A model generated the notes under the pieces. It ran no database searches and was not told the DNA's origin. It saw only the letters and a program-made list of their open reading frames with translations. A DNA stretch of 64,000 bases from Thermococcus guaymasensis DSM 11113. GTDB taxonomy: Archaea; Methanobacteriota_B; Thermococci; Thermococcales; Thermococcaceae. The stretch lies in NCBI RefSeq assembly GCF_000816105.1, contig NZ_CP007140.1, positions 1,080,388 through 1,144,387 of the forward strand, written 5' to 3'. Each line of letters starts with the position of its first letter. Position 1 is the stretch's first letter. This document shows, piece after piece, positions 35,382 to 43,966 of the stretch. The translations under genes were made by a program, and so were the position numbers.

Positions 35382-35439
35382 GGCGTCAGACCCTAAGGTC
35401 GTCCTCACAGCTCGGGAATCCGCCGTAGTCATCATCCGC
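35382..35439 (-). ncRNA. C/D box guide sRNA candidate
   Basis: Minus strand: C box ATGATGA (35429-35435), a 13-nt guide, D' box CCGA (35412-35415), C' box GTGAGGA (35402-35408), a ~12-nt guide and D box CTGA (35386-35389). GGCG before the C box and CGCC after the D box form the closing stem. Box order, spacing and length (~58 nt) fit archaeal C/D sRNAs that direct 2'-O-methylation through FlpA/Nop5. The C box contains the TGA stop of the DUF92 gene. Targets were not identified by eye. Confidence 0.75.
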
Positions 35440-36157
35440 CCAGTGCGTAGAAGACGAGTGCCCCTATTAGACCTCCGATCAGGGAAGCTAGAAAATTGGT
35501 GCCGTTGTTGTCGAGGAGTCCTTTGTTTTCAAGGGTGGCACCAATGAGGCTGTCAACGTTAACCCCGAGGAACCCTCCCATCAGGATGGCAAGGGCCATC
35601 GTGAAGTCGTACTTTGTTAGGGGTAGTGCAAAGGGCACGATCACTAAAATCCCGAGAAGTGCAAAGAACTCTCCGGCGAGGGAAATGCCTCCGTTCGTGC
35701 CGGGTTTCACGGGCTTGAAAGTTGTGATAAGTCTTGGTCTTTTCCCATAGATCTTCCCGAGCTCGCTGGCGAGGGTGTCCCCGTTGACTGTCGCTATCGC
35801 TGAAAAGGCTGCTGCCCAGAACACGTCCTGCCTCGTGATAGCTTCGATAATGAGGAATATAAGGACAGCAAGACCGTTCCCGAGGACGTTTCCGATACTT
35901 CTGGTTTTTTCTTCAACCGAAGAGAATCCTCTCTTCACTTTTTCATCAAAATGATATTTAGTGGCTGCAACACCAGCTATGAGAAACAGGAGGAGCGCGA
36001 GGAATGTGTAAACGCCTCCCAGATAGATTACAAGGATACCAAGAAGGGTTGAGGTCAGGGTTCCTGCTAGGTCGAGTGCCCGTACCCGGTACGCAATCAC
36101 ACCTAGGAGTGGCACGATGAGGCCCATAATGAGCGTTGTGGAGGATGGATCGTGCAT
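35432..36157 (-). CDS. DUF92 integral membrane protein (VTE6-like)
   Basis: 241 aa with about 6-7 membrane helices (LIMGLIVPLLGVIAYRV, LIYLGGVYTFLALLLFLIAG and others). TIGR00297/DUF92 motifs are visible: ATVNGDTLASELGKIYGKRP, TFKPVKPGTNGGISLAGEF and MGGFLGVNVDSLIGATLENK. The plant relative VTE6 is a phytyl-phosphate kinase, so a polyprenyl-phosphate or CTP-dependent lipid reaction is possible. Its stop codon is the core of a C/D sRNA C box. Confidence 0.85.
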   Translation of the reverse strand: MHDPSSTTLIMGLIVPLLGVIAYRVRALDLAGTLTSTLLGILVIYLGGVYTFLALLLFLIAGVAATKYHFDEKVKRGFSSVEEKTRSIGNVLGNGLAVLIFLIIEAITRQDVFWAAAFSAIATVNGDTLASELGKIYGKRPRLITTFKPVKPGTNGGISLAGEFFALLGILVIVPFALPLTKYDFTMALAILMGGFLGVNVDSLIGATLENKGLLDNNGTNFLASLIGGLIGALVFYALGG

Positions 36158-36260
36158 GTCCTTGGCCCCCTGATTTTATTGGTGTTTCCTGTGTCATATC
36201 GTGGCAGGTCGTTTATTACTCTTTCCCTCGACTATCACCGAGAATTAAAAAAGAATCAGA

Positions 36261-36716
36261 TTAAAAAGTCTGGAACTTGCAGGTCTCGGTTATGAATGTT
36301 ATGTCGAGATGGTCGATGTCCTTGATGTCGCTTGTTATAGATTCAATAATCGACTGAATTTCTTTCATGTCTTTTGGGGCTACTACGTGGACAACTAAAT
36401 TGTGCGTGCCTAGGGCTTTCTGTATGATTTTGACGTGCTCTTTGTCCTTGAGGATGCTGACGACATCATCGAGCTTTGCACCCGGCTTTAGAGTTATGCC
36501 AAGGACTATGTGGGAGTATCCAAGTGCCTCATAGTCAGGTATGACGGTATATTTTTGGACTATGCCCATCTTTTCAAGCTTGTTCATCCTTCTGGATATC
36601 CTCTGGCGTGTTGTTCCAATGGCTTCTGCCAGCTCTTTGTACGTCAACCTAGCGTTTTCAGAAAGAAGACGGACGATTTTGATGTCGACGGGGTCTATTT
36701 TAACCTTTCTTGGCAT
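36261..36716 (-). CDS. Lrp/AsnC-family transcription regulator
   Basis: 151 aa from ATG 36716, behind GGAGGTG. The N-terminal helix-turn-helix (LTYKELAEAIGTTRQRISRR) and the C-terminal RAM/effector domain (HIVLGITLKPGAKLDDVVSI, NLVVHVVAPKDMKEIQSIIE) are standard. It probably senses an amino acid and forms octamers. On the minus strand a TTATAA lies 40-50 bases upstream. The ~250 bases between this gene and lonB are AT-rich and contain no gene I can support. Confidence 0.9.
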   Translation of the reverse strand: MPRKVKIDPVDIKIVRLLSENARLTYKELAEAIGTTRQRISRRMNKLEKMGIVQKYTVIPDYEALGYSHIVLGITLKPGAKLDDVVSILKDKEHVKIIQKALGTHNLVVHVVAPKDMKEIQSIIESITSDIKDIDHLDITFITETCKFQTF

Positions 36717-36970
36717 CCCAACACCTCCAGTATTTACTGTTTTCATAGCTTCTTTGGAGGTTATAAGATTTTCGGAAAATTTTCAATATCTTGTGGGGGG
36801 GTCATTAAATATATAACATGATGATATGTCCTATAATCTAAGTATTCAATTATAGAATGAGTCATGTTACTTTATGTTGCAGTATCGTGATGTCATTATT
36901 CTAATGCAACAACCTTCTAGGATTAAATTACTAAACAAAGTTTTAAATTTGGAGTGTAAAAAAAGAAAAA

Positions 36971-38857
36971 TCAAGACTTGGTGAGAGGCAGGGCACTCCT
37001 AATCCTCTTCAAGAGCTCCTCTTTTTTCTCAGAGTCTTCGAGCGCTATCTCAAGGACTTCGTCAATGGTCTCAACGGGGATTATCTGTATTTTTTCTGCT
37101 TTATCCTTGCTCAGGAAGACGTCCTTCTCGTTGGCCTTGGGGATTATGACCGTTTTTATGCCCGCCTCGATGGCCGCTTCGATCTTTGGAGTTGCGCCAC
37201 CTATCGGCAGAACCTCACCGCGGACGCTGAGAGAACCCGTCATGGCCACGTCCTGCCTTATCGGAATCTCCTCTAAAGCAGATATGACGGCGGTTGCGAC
37301 GCTTATGCTCGCTGAATCACCCTCAACGCCTTCGTAGGTCTGAAGGAACTGGACGTGTATATCGTACCTGCTGATGTCCTCTCCCTTGTAGCGCTTGATT
37401 ATCGCCGAAACGTTCTGCACGGCCTCTTTTGCTATCTCGCCGAGTTTTCCGGTTACGATTATCTTACCCTCTTCTTTGCTTGCTGCAGGGGCAACTACCG
37501 CCTCAATCGGGAGGACTATGCCGCTCTGTTCTCCTATGACCGCCAGCCCGTTTACCCGTCCGATTTCTCCGCCTTCGGTCTTTATCACCTGGTATTCTTT
37601 CTTGTTCTCGATGTACCAATCGGCGAGCTGTTTCTCAAGGGGCCTTGCCATCTTCATTGCCTCAAGGACGTCCTCCCTTTCCACGTACTTCTTGCCTTTC
37701 TTCACTGCTATATCGCCGGCCGCCCTGACGATACCGCCGAGATCACGTAGGCGGAGGGTAAGGTGGCCCTTCCTGCCGGCCCTCTTCTGAGCCTCACGGA
37801 CGATTTCCTCAACGGCGTCTCTCGTGAAGTGCGGAATCTTGCCGTCGCGCTTGACTTCCTGGGCAACGAACTGGACGAGCTTCCTGCGGTTCTCTATTGT
37901 GTCTGGCATCGTGGTGCGCATGTAGACCTCGTAACCGTAGCCCCTAATCCTCGAGCGCAAAGCCGGGTGCATCTTGTCAACGGTATCGAGGTTTCCTGCC
38001 GCGACGAGGATGAAGTCACAGGGAACGGGCTCCGTCCTGACCATCGCACCGCTCGAGAGCTCGCTCTGACCAGTAATCGGGAACTTCTTCTCCTGCATCG
38101 CGGTGAGGAGGCTCTGCTGCATTTTGAGGGAGAGTGTGGCTATCTCGTCGATGAACAGAACGCCCTTGTGGGCGCGGTGTATCATTCCTGGCTCAACGCG
38201 CTCGTGGGCGGGAGTACCTAATCCACCACTCTGGAACGGGTCATGTCTTACGTCGCCAAGTAGTGCTCCCGCATGTGCCCCTGTTGCGTCCACGAACGGC
38301 GCCTTCGTCCTTCCGCAGTTGTCGACGAGGAGCTTGGGCACAAGAACGCTCGTTTTCAGCCTCATGTTTGAGAGGACCATTATCGTGAGGATTATTACGA
38401 AGAGCCCCATGAGGAAGTTCTGAGTGCTGTACTGCATCATGACGGCCATCATGACCATGAAGGTTATCGCAAGCAGGAGGTAGGATTTTATGTTCTCCTG
38501 ATTCTTGGCCTTTTCCCGGTACTTCTGCACTATCCTTCTTCCCTGACATGCCGGAACCGTCTTGATCTTGGGCATGTTCTCGTCTTCTGGGTTTGGGAAG
38601 ACGAGAATGTCTTCCAGGTTCTCCGTGGGAAGGAGTTCGGCCATCGCCTGCCCCAGCATTGATTTACCTGTTCCCGGCTCTCCGATTAGGAGGACGTGTC
38701 TCCTCTGGCCCGCTGCTGTCTTGATGACCTCAACGGCGTGCTCCTGACCGATGACCTGGTCTATGAGCCTCTCAGGGACTTTTATCTCCTCAGTCGTCTC
38801 AAATTCAATTCCAAGGTCTAGAGTCTCGCCGGTTTGGAGGGTTCTCTCCTCTCCCAT
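36971..38857 (-). CDS. lonB: Archaeal membrane-anchored Lon protease (LonB)
   Basis: 628 aa from ATG 38857, behind AAGGGGATG; TTG at 38884 lies before that site. ATP-dependent protease. The AAA+ domain with Walker [15 protein letters not shown] is interrupted by two membrane helices ([34 protein letters not shown]) as in archaeal LonB; Walker B is [14 protein letters not shown]. The C-terminal protease domain has the Ser in [13 protein letters not shown] and the Lys in [15 protein letters not shown]. No intein is present. The divergent promoter contains a perfect palindrome (38909-38933). Confidence 0.95.
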   Translation of the reverse strand: MGEERTLQTGETLDLGIEFETTEEIKVPERLIDQVIGQEHAVEVIKTAAGQRRHVLLIGEPGTGKSMLGQAMAELLPTENLEDILVFPNPEDENMPKIKTVPACQGRRIVQKYREKAKNQENIKSYLLLAITFMVMMAVMMQYSTQNFLMGLFVIILTIMVLSNMRLKTSVLVPKLLVDNCGRTKAPFVDATGAHAGALLGDVRHDPFQSGGLGTPAHERVEPGMIHRAHKGVLFIDEIATLSLKMQQSLLTAMQEKKFPITGQSELSSGAMVRTEPVPCDFILVAAGNLDTVDKMHPALRSRIRGYGYEVYMRTTMPDTIENRRKLVQFVAQEVKRDGKIPHFTRDAVEEIVREAQKRAGRKGHLTLRLRDLGGIVRAAGDIAVKKGKKYVEREDVLEAMKMARPLEKQLADWYIENKKEYQVIKTEGGEIGRVNGLAVIGEQSGIVLPIEAVVAPAASKEEGKIIVTGKLGEIAKEAVQNVSAIIKRYKGEDISRYDIHVQFLQTYEGVEGDSASISVATAVISALEEIPIRQDVAMTGSLSVRGEVLPIGGATPKIEAAIEAGIKTVIIPKANEKDVFLSKDKAEKIQIIPVETIDEVLEIALEDSEKKEELLKRIRSALPLTKS

Positions 38858-38908
38858 GGGCATCCCCTTCTCTGCCTCTGGCAATGCTACCCCGCGAGGC
38901 TTATAACT

Positions 38909-38933
38909 TTATCTTTGAAGGGCAAAGATAAAA
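38909..38933. promoter_or_regulatory. 25-bp palindrome in the lonB divergent promoter
   Basis: TTTATCTTTG, a 5-base spacer (AAGGG) and CAAAGATAAA form a perfect 10-5-10 inverted repeat. It abuts the minus-strand TATA element of lonB (AGTTATAAG, 38901-38909) and overlaps the A/T-rich element (GATAAAATA) that would serve the plus-strand gene. It is very likely an operator; length and A/T ends resemble archaeal heat-shock repressor sites, but the identity is not established. Confidence 0.65.
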
Positions 38934-38966
38934 TACCCTCGGGGCTATCAACTATGGGGGATGAAA

Positions 38967-39764
38967 ATGCCGAAGGGAGTGGAAGACCACATTATGTTCA
39001 CTGCAAAGCACGGAAACTGGAAGGTTGCTGATAGACTCCTTGATATGGATGACAGTACCAAGGTCGCCCAGTTTCTGGCTAAGGTCGCGAACACGGTGAA
39101 CTCTAAAATTCCAGAGTACCTGACGGACACCATGAACATTGCGGGGATAATGAGCCTTGCCGAGGGGTTTGATGGGGATCTCAAAGATGTTGTCGTATCC
39201 CTTAAGTCTCCCGGTACCTCAAGAAAACTAAGTGCCCTCGTCTTTGAGGAGGACAAGAAGCTCAAAAAACTCCTCGTTGACGTGGCCCGGGCAGTGCTCG
39301 TGAGGTTTACACTCTCAAGGTTCGTCAAAATAGACTACCCTGAGGGCCCGCTGGAAGGCGTAAACATTGTATTCCCATTCCCGGAGGATCATGTGAACTT
39401 TACTGCCAAACACGGCAGGTGGATAGTCGTTAAGAGGCTCATAATAGATGAGGCAACGCCTAACGTGGACATCGCCCGGCTGCTGGCCAGCATAAACGAG
39501 ACCGTAACGCTTAAACTTCCAGCCTATGCGGGAATTGACATTGAAGGTATAGAGGCGTGGTTCGGGGTCAAAAAGAAGGTAAAGAAGTCAGAAATTCCCT
39601 CCATCGTCGAGAGGTACCTGGACTTCCAGCCTTCGGAGTTTGCCCCCTCAGGCTTTGAGGAGCATGCAAGGGTATACGCCCTCAGGAAAGCTCTGGAGCT
39701 GGTGGGTCTTTCGTTGGATGTTCCCGCTAAGAGTCTTGAGAAGTACCTCGAAAAGAAACCGTGA
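38967..39764 (+). CDS. Internally duplicated Thermococcales protein of unknown function
   Basis: 265 aa from ATG 38967, with GGGGGA at 38956-38961. Two copies of one ~75-residue unit are visible: EDHIMFTAKHGNWKVADRLL (from residue ~7) and EDHVNFTAKHGRWIVVKRLI (from ~138), each followed by a helix (VAQFLAKVANTVNSKIPEYL; IARLLASINETVTLKLPAYA). A lysine-rich linker and a helical C-terminus follow. No known family is recognised. It is divergent from lonB across a shared operator, so it may be stress-regulated. Its stop TGA lies in the C box of a guide RNA. Confidence 0.75.
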   Translation: MPKGVEDHIMFTAKHGNWKVADRLLDMDDSTKVAQFLAKVANTVNSKIPEYLTDTMNIAGIMSLAEGFDGDLKDVVVSLKSPGTSRKLSALVFEEDKKLKKLLVDVARAVLVRFTLSRFVKIDYPEGPLEGVNIVFPFPEDHVNFTAKHGRWIVVKRLIIDEATPNVDIARLLASINETVTLKLPAYAGIDIEGIEAWFGVKKKVKKSEIPSIVERYLDFQPSEFAPSGFEEHARVYALRKALELVGLSLDVPAKSLEKYLEKKP

Positions 39765-39817
39765 TGAGGCCGAGGACACCCGACCGGTGGGATGAGGAGT
39801 CTTCGCTTCGCTGAGGT
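39757..39817 (+). ncRNA. C/D box guide sRNA candidate
   Basis: Plus strand: C box GTGATGA (39761-39767), 12-nt guide, D' box CCGA (39780-39783), C'-like GGGATGA (39789-39795), 15-nt guide, and D box CTGA (39811-39814), closed by ACC/GGT. Length ~60 nt and spacing fit archaeal C/D sRNAs. It starts inside the last codons of the upstream gene (the TGA stop is in the C box) and ends at the ribosome binding site of ridA. The C' box is the weakest element. Confidence 0.68.
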
Positions 39818-39824
39818 GATTGCC

Positions 39825-40205
39825 ATGGAGAAGGAGCTTGTGTTTCCGAAGGGGATTTCCCCGATAGGTCCCTACAGCCCGGGCGTTATTGCCTCGGGCA
39901 AACTCCTTTTTGTCTCTGGCCAGATTCCGCTTAACCCTGAGACTGGCGAGTTAGTCCGGGGAGCGTTCAAGGAGATGGCCAGACAGGCTATCAAAAACCT
40001 TCTCTCGGTCGTTGAGGCCGCAGGGGGCAGTGCAGAGAACGTGGTTAAGGTGACTGTTTATTTAAGGGACATGGGCAAATATGCGGAGTTCAACGAGGTT
40101 TACTCGGAGTTCTTCAATGAGTCAAGGCCTGCAAGGGCGGTCGTTGAGGTTTCAAACCTGCCAAAGGGCGTTGAGGTTGAGATAGAGGCCATAGCCGTAC
40201 TTTGA
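39825..40205 (+). CDS. ridA: RidA-family enamine/imine deaminase
   Basis: 126 aa from ATG 39825, with GAGGTGATT upstream. RidA hydrolyses reactive 2-aminoacrylate-type enamines to ketoacids. Characteristic blocks are ISPIGPYSPGV, FVSGQIPLNPETG and the C-terminal RPARAVVEVSNLPKGVEVEI, including the arginine that binds the substrate carboxylate. It forms a trimer in known members. It is followed closely by a JAMM protease gene. Confidence 0.95.
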   Translation: MEKELVFPKGISPIGPYSPGVIASGKLLFVSGQIPLNPETGELVRGAFKEMARQAIKNLLSVVEAAGGSAENVVKVTVYLRDMGKYAEFNEVYSEFFNESRPARAVVEVSNLPKGVEVEIEAIAVL

Positions 40206-40229
40206 TTCTTAATTTTTGGAGGGCAGAAG

Positions 40230-40604
40230 TTGATAGACAAAGTTAGAGTCAGGAAAGAGCTTATGGAATACCTTTTGGAGCTCGCGAAGAGCTTTTATCC
40301 GAATGAATTCGCGGGCTTTCTACGTGAGCGTGACGGTGTTTTTGAGGAAGTTCTCATAGCGCCGGCCGGCCATTTTGGGAGAACTTCAGTCTTTTTCAAT
40401 ACGTGGATGCTCCCTCTGGAACACGATATCAAGGGAACCGTTCACTCCCATCCGAACCATGTATGCCAGCCCTCTCAACAGGATTTATGGTTCTTTTCAA
40501 AGTTCGGGGGAATTCACATTATTCTCTGCTATCCCTTTACCCCTGCCGATGTACGGGCATTTTTGAGCTCTGGAGAGCCCGTAGAGATTGAGGTGGTTCC
40601 CTGA
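40230..40604 (+). CDS. JAMM/MPN+ metalloprotease
   Basis: 124 aa from TTG 40230, six bases after GGAGGG. The JAMM zinc site is complete: PNEFAGFL supplies the glutamate and VHSHPNHVCQPSQQDLWFF supplies H-x-H-x10-D with the conserved serine replaced by the S of QPSQQD. Archaeal JAMM1 enzymes remove ubiquitin-like SAMP proteins from conjugates. It lies 25 bases after ridA and may share its transcript. Confidence 0.9.
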   Translation: MIDKVRVRKELMEYLLELAKSFYPNEFAGFLRERDGVFEEVLIAPAGHFGRTSVFFNTWMLPLEHDIKGTVHSHPNHVCQPSQQDLWFFSKFGGIHIILCYPFTPADVRAFLSSGEPVEIEVVP

Positions 40605-40660
40605 ATTTTTCCGTTCTAAACCCCCTTTATGTGGAAGTTATCCCGAAAACTACTTAAACA

Positions 40661-40677
40661 TTTTTGGTTATCCTAAC
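40661..40677 (+). promoter_or_regulatory. Possible DtxR-type operator before the regulator gene
   Basis: TTTTTGGTTATCCTAAC is an imperfect palindrome (TTTTGG / TCCTAA around TTA) just after a TATA-like TACTTAAAC (40651-40659). It resembles the TTAGG...CCTAA core of metal-regulator sites, so autoregulation is plausible. Confidence 0.4.
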
Positions 40678-40687
40678 TCAGGTGAGG

Positions 40688-41113
40688 ATGTTGGAGGTCA
40701 GCAAGCGTGAGGAGGAGTACCTTGAGACCATGTACCTCCTTTACAGGAACAAAGGTGTAATCCGGGTCAAAGACATCGCCAAACGCATGAGAGTGAGGCC
40801 CCCCAGTGTCATTGATGCCCTCAAAAAGCTGAGCAGTAAGGGTTTGGTTGAATACGAAAAGTACGACAGAATCCTCCTAACTGAAGAGGGGAAGAGGATA
40901 GCTGAGAAGACTTACGAAAAGCACAAGTTCTTAACGGAGTTCTTTGTGGAGATCCTTGGAATTCCTCCCGAGATAGCTGAAGCGGACGCCTGCCAGTTTG
41001 AACACTACGTTCATGATGAGACTGTGGAGAGAATGAGGAAGTTTGCCCAGTTCATACGTGAGCAGTGTCCCTACGCCATAAAACAGTTTACCAAAAGGAA
41101 GAAAGAGGAATGA
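40688..41113 (+). CDS. DtxR/MntR-family metal-dependent regulator
   Basis: 141 aa from ATG 40688 (TTG 40691 possible). The N-terminal winged helix (EEEYLETMYLLYRNKGVIRV, DIAKRMRVRPPSVIDALKKL) is followed by a dimerization/metal domain with HKFLTEFFVEIL, EADACQFEHYVHDETVERM, whose Cys, Glu and His residues are the classical metal ligands. It would repress iron or manganese uptake genes when metal is bound. It lacks the SH3 domain, so it is MntR-like. The convergent neighbour is a purine permease. Confidence 0.9.
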   Translation: MLEVSKREEEYLETMYLLYRNKGVIRVKDIAKRMRVRPPSVIDALKKLSSKGLVEYEKYDRILLTEEGKRIAEKTYEKHKFLTEFFVEILGIPPEIAEADACQFEHYVHDETVERMRKFAQFIREQCPYAIKQFTKRKKEE

Positions 41114-41174
41114 TATTCCAGTTCTGATTTATTTCCTTAAGCCTTTGAATAAGTGAAAAAACGAATGAATTAAC

Positions 41175-42503
41175 TCAAAAGACACCTGCAAGATAGGCAA
41201 AATACACGATGAAAACCAGTGTAAGGACGTACATGAGCGGGTGCACTTCTTTCCAGCGTCCGTTGAAGACTTTGAGTACCGTGTAACTTATGAACCCCAT
41301 GCCTATACCGTCGGCTACGGAGTAGGTAAATGGTATCGTTATGAGCACTAGGAACGCCGGGATCGCTTCCGTGGGGTCTGAGAAGTCGACCTCCTTTATT
41401 GCACTGAGCATGTAGTAACCCACTATAATGAGCGCAGGGGCTGTGGCGAACGTTGGAATTGCTCCTGCTAAGGGTGCTATAAACAGGCCTATTCCAAGGA
41501 AGAGCAGGCCCGTAACGAGGGCCGTCATCCCCGTCCTTCCGCCCTCTTCTATGCCGGCCGCGCTTTCAATGTAAGTTGTAACTGTGGAGGTTCCTAGTAC
41601 AGCTCCAAGTGTGGTTCCTATGGCATCGGTTAGAAGAACCTTATCTGCATCGGGAACCTTTCCATCTTTAGTGAGGAACCCTGCCTTGGCGCTGAGCCCT
41701 GTGACGGTTCCGAGGGTGTCAAAGAAGTCGACCATGAAGAACGCGAAGACGACACCGAGGGCCCCGACATTGAGGAGACCGTGGAGATCCATCTGCATGA
41801 AGGTATAGCTTATGTCCGGGGTTGAGAAAAGATTTTCAGGCCATGGTGCCGCGCCTGTAACCCATCCAATTACACTGGTTGTGAGGATTGATATCAGCAG
41901 GGCTCCTTTAATGCGGAGGGATATCAGCACTCCGGCGAGCAGGAGGCCAAAGAAAAACAGCACCCCCTGTTTGGTTGCCAACACCGAAGCGTTCAAGTCT
42001 GTTAAGGCCAAGACCCCGTCTTTTGTGGTGGCCGTCAGGAGTCCCATGTCATTGAGGGCTATGAACGTTAAAAACAGGCCAATGCCGGCTCCAACCGCGT
42101 ACTTCTGGCTCAGGGGTATGGCGTGTATTATGGCGCTCCTTACCTTGGTCACACTCAGTATTATGAATATTATGCCCTCCACAAAGACCGCCGCAAGGGC
42201 TACCCTCCAACCGTACTTCGGGGCGACCGTATATGCGAAGTAGGCGTTCAATCCCATTCCGGGTGCAAGGGCGAAGGGCTTTTTGGCGTAGATTCCCATA
42301 AGAATCGTTGTGAAGCCGGCGGCTAGGGCAGTGACCGCAACGAGGGAGTCAAAGGCTTCCTTGCCCATGGCATCGCTGAGTATCATCGGATTAACAAAAA
42401 GGATGTATGCCATAGTCATGAAAGTTGTAATTCCAGCGAGCACTTCGGTCTTCATGTTGGTTCCGTACTTCTCGAATTCAAAATATCTCTCGAGGGCCTT
42501 CAT
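41175..42503 (-). CDS. NCS2/AzgA-type nucleobase permease
   Basis: 442 aa, ATG 42503 with GAGGTGATC upstream. There are about 13-14 membrane helices. The start YFEFEKYGTNMKTEVLAGIT and TFMTMAYILFVNP is typical of AzgA guanine/hypoxanthine/adenine transporters, as are GMGLNAYFAY, FFDTLGTVTGLSAKAG and ESAAGIEEGGRTG. It is expected to import purines with protons. The DNA upstream has two direct copies of ATTGGCTG (42516, 42582), of unknown meaning. Confidence 0.92.
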   Translation of the reverse strand: MKALERYFEFEKYGTNMKTEVLAGITTFMTMAYILFVNPMILSDAMGKEAFDSLVAVTALAAGFTTILMGIYAKKPFALAPGMGLNAYFAYTVAPKYGWRVALAAVFVEGIIFIILSVTKVRSAIIHAIPLSQKYAVGAGIGLFLTFIALNDMGLLTATTKDGVLALTDLNASVLATKQGVLFFFGLLLAGVLISLRIKGALLISILTTSVIGWVTGAAPWPENLFSTPDISYTFMQMDLHGLLNVGALGVVFAFFMVDFFDTLGTVTGLSAKAGFLTKDGKVPDADKVLLTDAIGTTLGAVLGTSTVTTYIESAAGIEEGGRTGMTALVTGLLFLGIGLFIAPLAGAIPTFATAPALIIVGYYMLSAIKEVDFSDPTEAIPAFLVLITIPFTYSVADGIGMGFISYTVLKVFNGRWKEVHPLMYVLTLVFIVYFAYLAGVF

Positions 42504-42666
42504 GGGATCACCTCCATTGGCTGATTCGTGTTTAAAAAAGTGTTCTTTTAAACCTTTTTTAGCATCTTATTGTTAAAACAGATTGGCTGTGGTTCCTCGG
42601 GGACAAGTACAAAAACTTTCCTATAGTGCATTTATTCATAAAAGCCTTTCGGATATGATAGAAAAG

Positions 42667-42674
42667 TTTATAAG
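42667..42674 (+). promoter_or_regulatory. TATA box of the gar1-tfb operon
   Basis: TTTATAAG lies about 50 bases before ATG 42723; AGCGAAAAGC precedes the predicted transcription start and GGGGTGGGG is the ribosome binding site. Confidence 0.5.
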
Positions 42675-42722
42675 TTAATCAAGCGAAAAGCTTAAAAGGA
42701 GATGGCCTTTTGGGGTGGGGCT

Positions 42723-43037
42723 ATGAAGCGGCTTGGGAAAGTTTCTCACTATGCGAAGCAGGGGTTTCTGATAGTCAGAACAAATTGGGTGCCCAGTCTG
42801 AACGATCGCGTCGTTGACAAGGATCTTACCTTTGTTGGTATTGTCAAGGATGTTTTTGGTCCCGTGAAAGCACCTTTTGTTGCAGTAAAACCCAGAGTAA
42901 AGAAGCCCGAAAGCTACGTGGGTTCTGTTCTGTACGTTGATAACAGGGCTAATAACAAAGCCCGGCGAAATAAGAAAGGGACTCAGTCTAAAAAGCGGCG
43001 CCCTGCGAGACGCCCCGCCCCCAAGAAAAGGGGGTGA
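42723..43037 (+). CDS. gar1: H/ACA RNP protein Gar1
   Basis: 104 aa from ATG 42723. Gar1 binds Cbf5 in the pseudouridine-forming H/ACA RNP. The beta-barrel core reads DRVVDKDLTFVGIVKDVFGP and KAPFVAVKPRV, and a C-terminal basic tail (KKGTQSKKRRPARRPAPKKR) follows. It is coupled to tfb by a gap of 6 bases, the arrangement found across Thermococcales. Confidence 0.93.
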   Translation: MKRLGKVSHYAKQGFLIVRTNWVPSLNDRVVDKDLTFVGIVKDVFGPVKAPFVAVKPRVKKPESYVGSVLYVDNRANNKARRNKKGTQSKKRRPARRPAPKKRG

Positions 43038-43043
43038 GAACCT

Positions 43044-43955
43044 TTGGCCGATAAGAGGGTGTGTCCGGTTTGTGGATCAACTGAGTTTTTCTTTGATAGA
43101 AGTAGGGGAGAACTCGTATGTAGGGTCTGTGGCTACGTGCTTGAGGAAAACATTGTTGATGAGGGCCCGGAGTGGAGGGCCTTTGATCCGGATCAGAGGG
43201 CAAAGAGGGCAAGAACCGGGGCGCCGATGACCCTTATGATCCATGATAAGGGCCTATCAACGGATATAGACTGGCGCGATAAAGATATTCACGGCAATCA
43301 AATAACTGGCATGTACAGGAGCAAGCTCAGAAGGCTTCGCATGTGGCAGAGGAGAATGAGGATAAACGACGCCGCCGAGAGGAACTTGGCGTTCGCGCTG
43401 AGCGAGCTCGACAGAATGGCGGCTCAGATGAGGCTGCCCAGACGGGTCAAGGAAGCCGCCGCTGCCCTTTATCGCAAGGCCGTTATGAAGAAGCTCATCC
43501 GCGGACGTTCAATAGAGGGCATGGTTTCGGCTGCTCTGTACGCGGCCTGCAGGATGGAAGGCATTCCGAGAACCCTTGATGAAATAGCGAGAGTGTCAAA
43601 GGTCAGCAAGAAGGAGATAGGGAGGAGCTACCGTTTTATGGCGAGGGGTCTCGGGTTGAACCTCCGTCCCACAAGCCCGATAGACTACGTTGATCGTTTT
43701 GGGGATGCCCTCGGTGTGAGTGCCAGAACGAAACAGCGTGCCAAGGAAATCCTTCAGGAGGCCATAAAGAGGGGAATCACGAGCGGAAAGGGTCCAACGG
43801 GGCTTGCAGCCGCTGCCCTCTACGTCGCTTCACTCCTGGAAGGTGAAAAGAGAACCCAGCGCGAGGTCGCTGAGGTTGCCCACGTAACTGAAGTGACGGT
43901 TAGGAACAGGTATAAGGAGCTCGTTGAGAAGCTCAACATCAAGGTTCCGATGTGA
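43044..43955 (+). CDS. tfb: Transcription initiation factor B
   Basis: 303 aa from TTG 43044, with GGGGTGAG upstream. The N-terminal zinc ribbon has [20 protein letters not shown] and CRVCG. The B-finger/linker ([20 protein letters not shown]) and two cyclin folds follow (first from [10 protein letters not shown], second from [12 protein letters not shown]). The BRE-recognition helix region is [20 protein letters not shown]. It loads RNA polymerase at TBP-bound promoters. Thermococcus usually has two TFBs; the gar1 linkage suggests this is the main one. Confidence 0.96.
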   Translation: MADKRVCPVCGSTEFFFDRSRGELVCRVCGYVLEENIVDEGPEWRAFDPDQRAKRARTGAPMTLMIHDKGLSTDIDWRDKDIHGNQITGMYRSKLRRLRMWQRRMRINDAAERNLAFALSELDRMAAQMRLPRRVKEAAAALYRKAVMKKLIRGRSIEGMVSAALYAACRMEGIPRTLDEIARVSKVSKKEIGRSYRFMARGLGLNLRPTSPIDYVDRFGDALGVSARTKQRAKEILQEAIKRGITSGKGPTGLAAAALYVASLLEGEKRTQREVAEVAHVTEVTVRNRYKELVEKLNIKVPM

Positions 43956-43966
43956 GGTGTTTCTTT

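Noticed and set aside
36825-36880. C box-like ATGATGA in the spacer upstream of the Lrp gene as a C/D sRNA
   Set aside because: No CTGA D box at suitable distance, AT-rich sequence and no closing stem.
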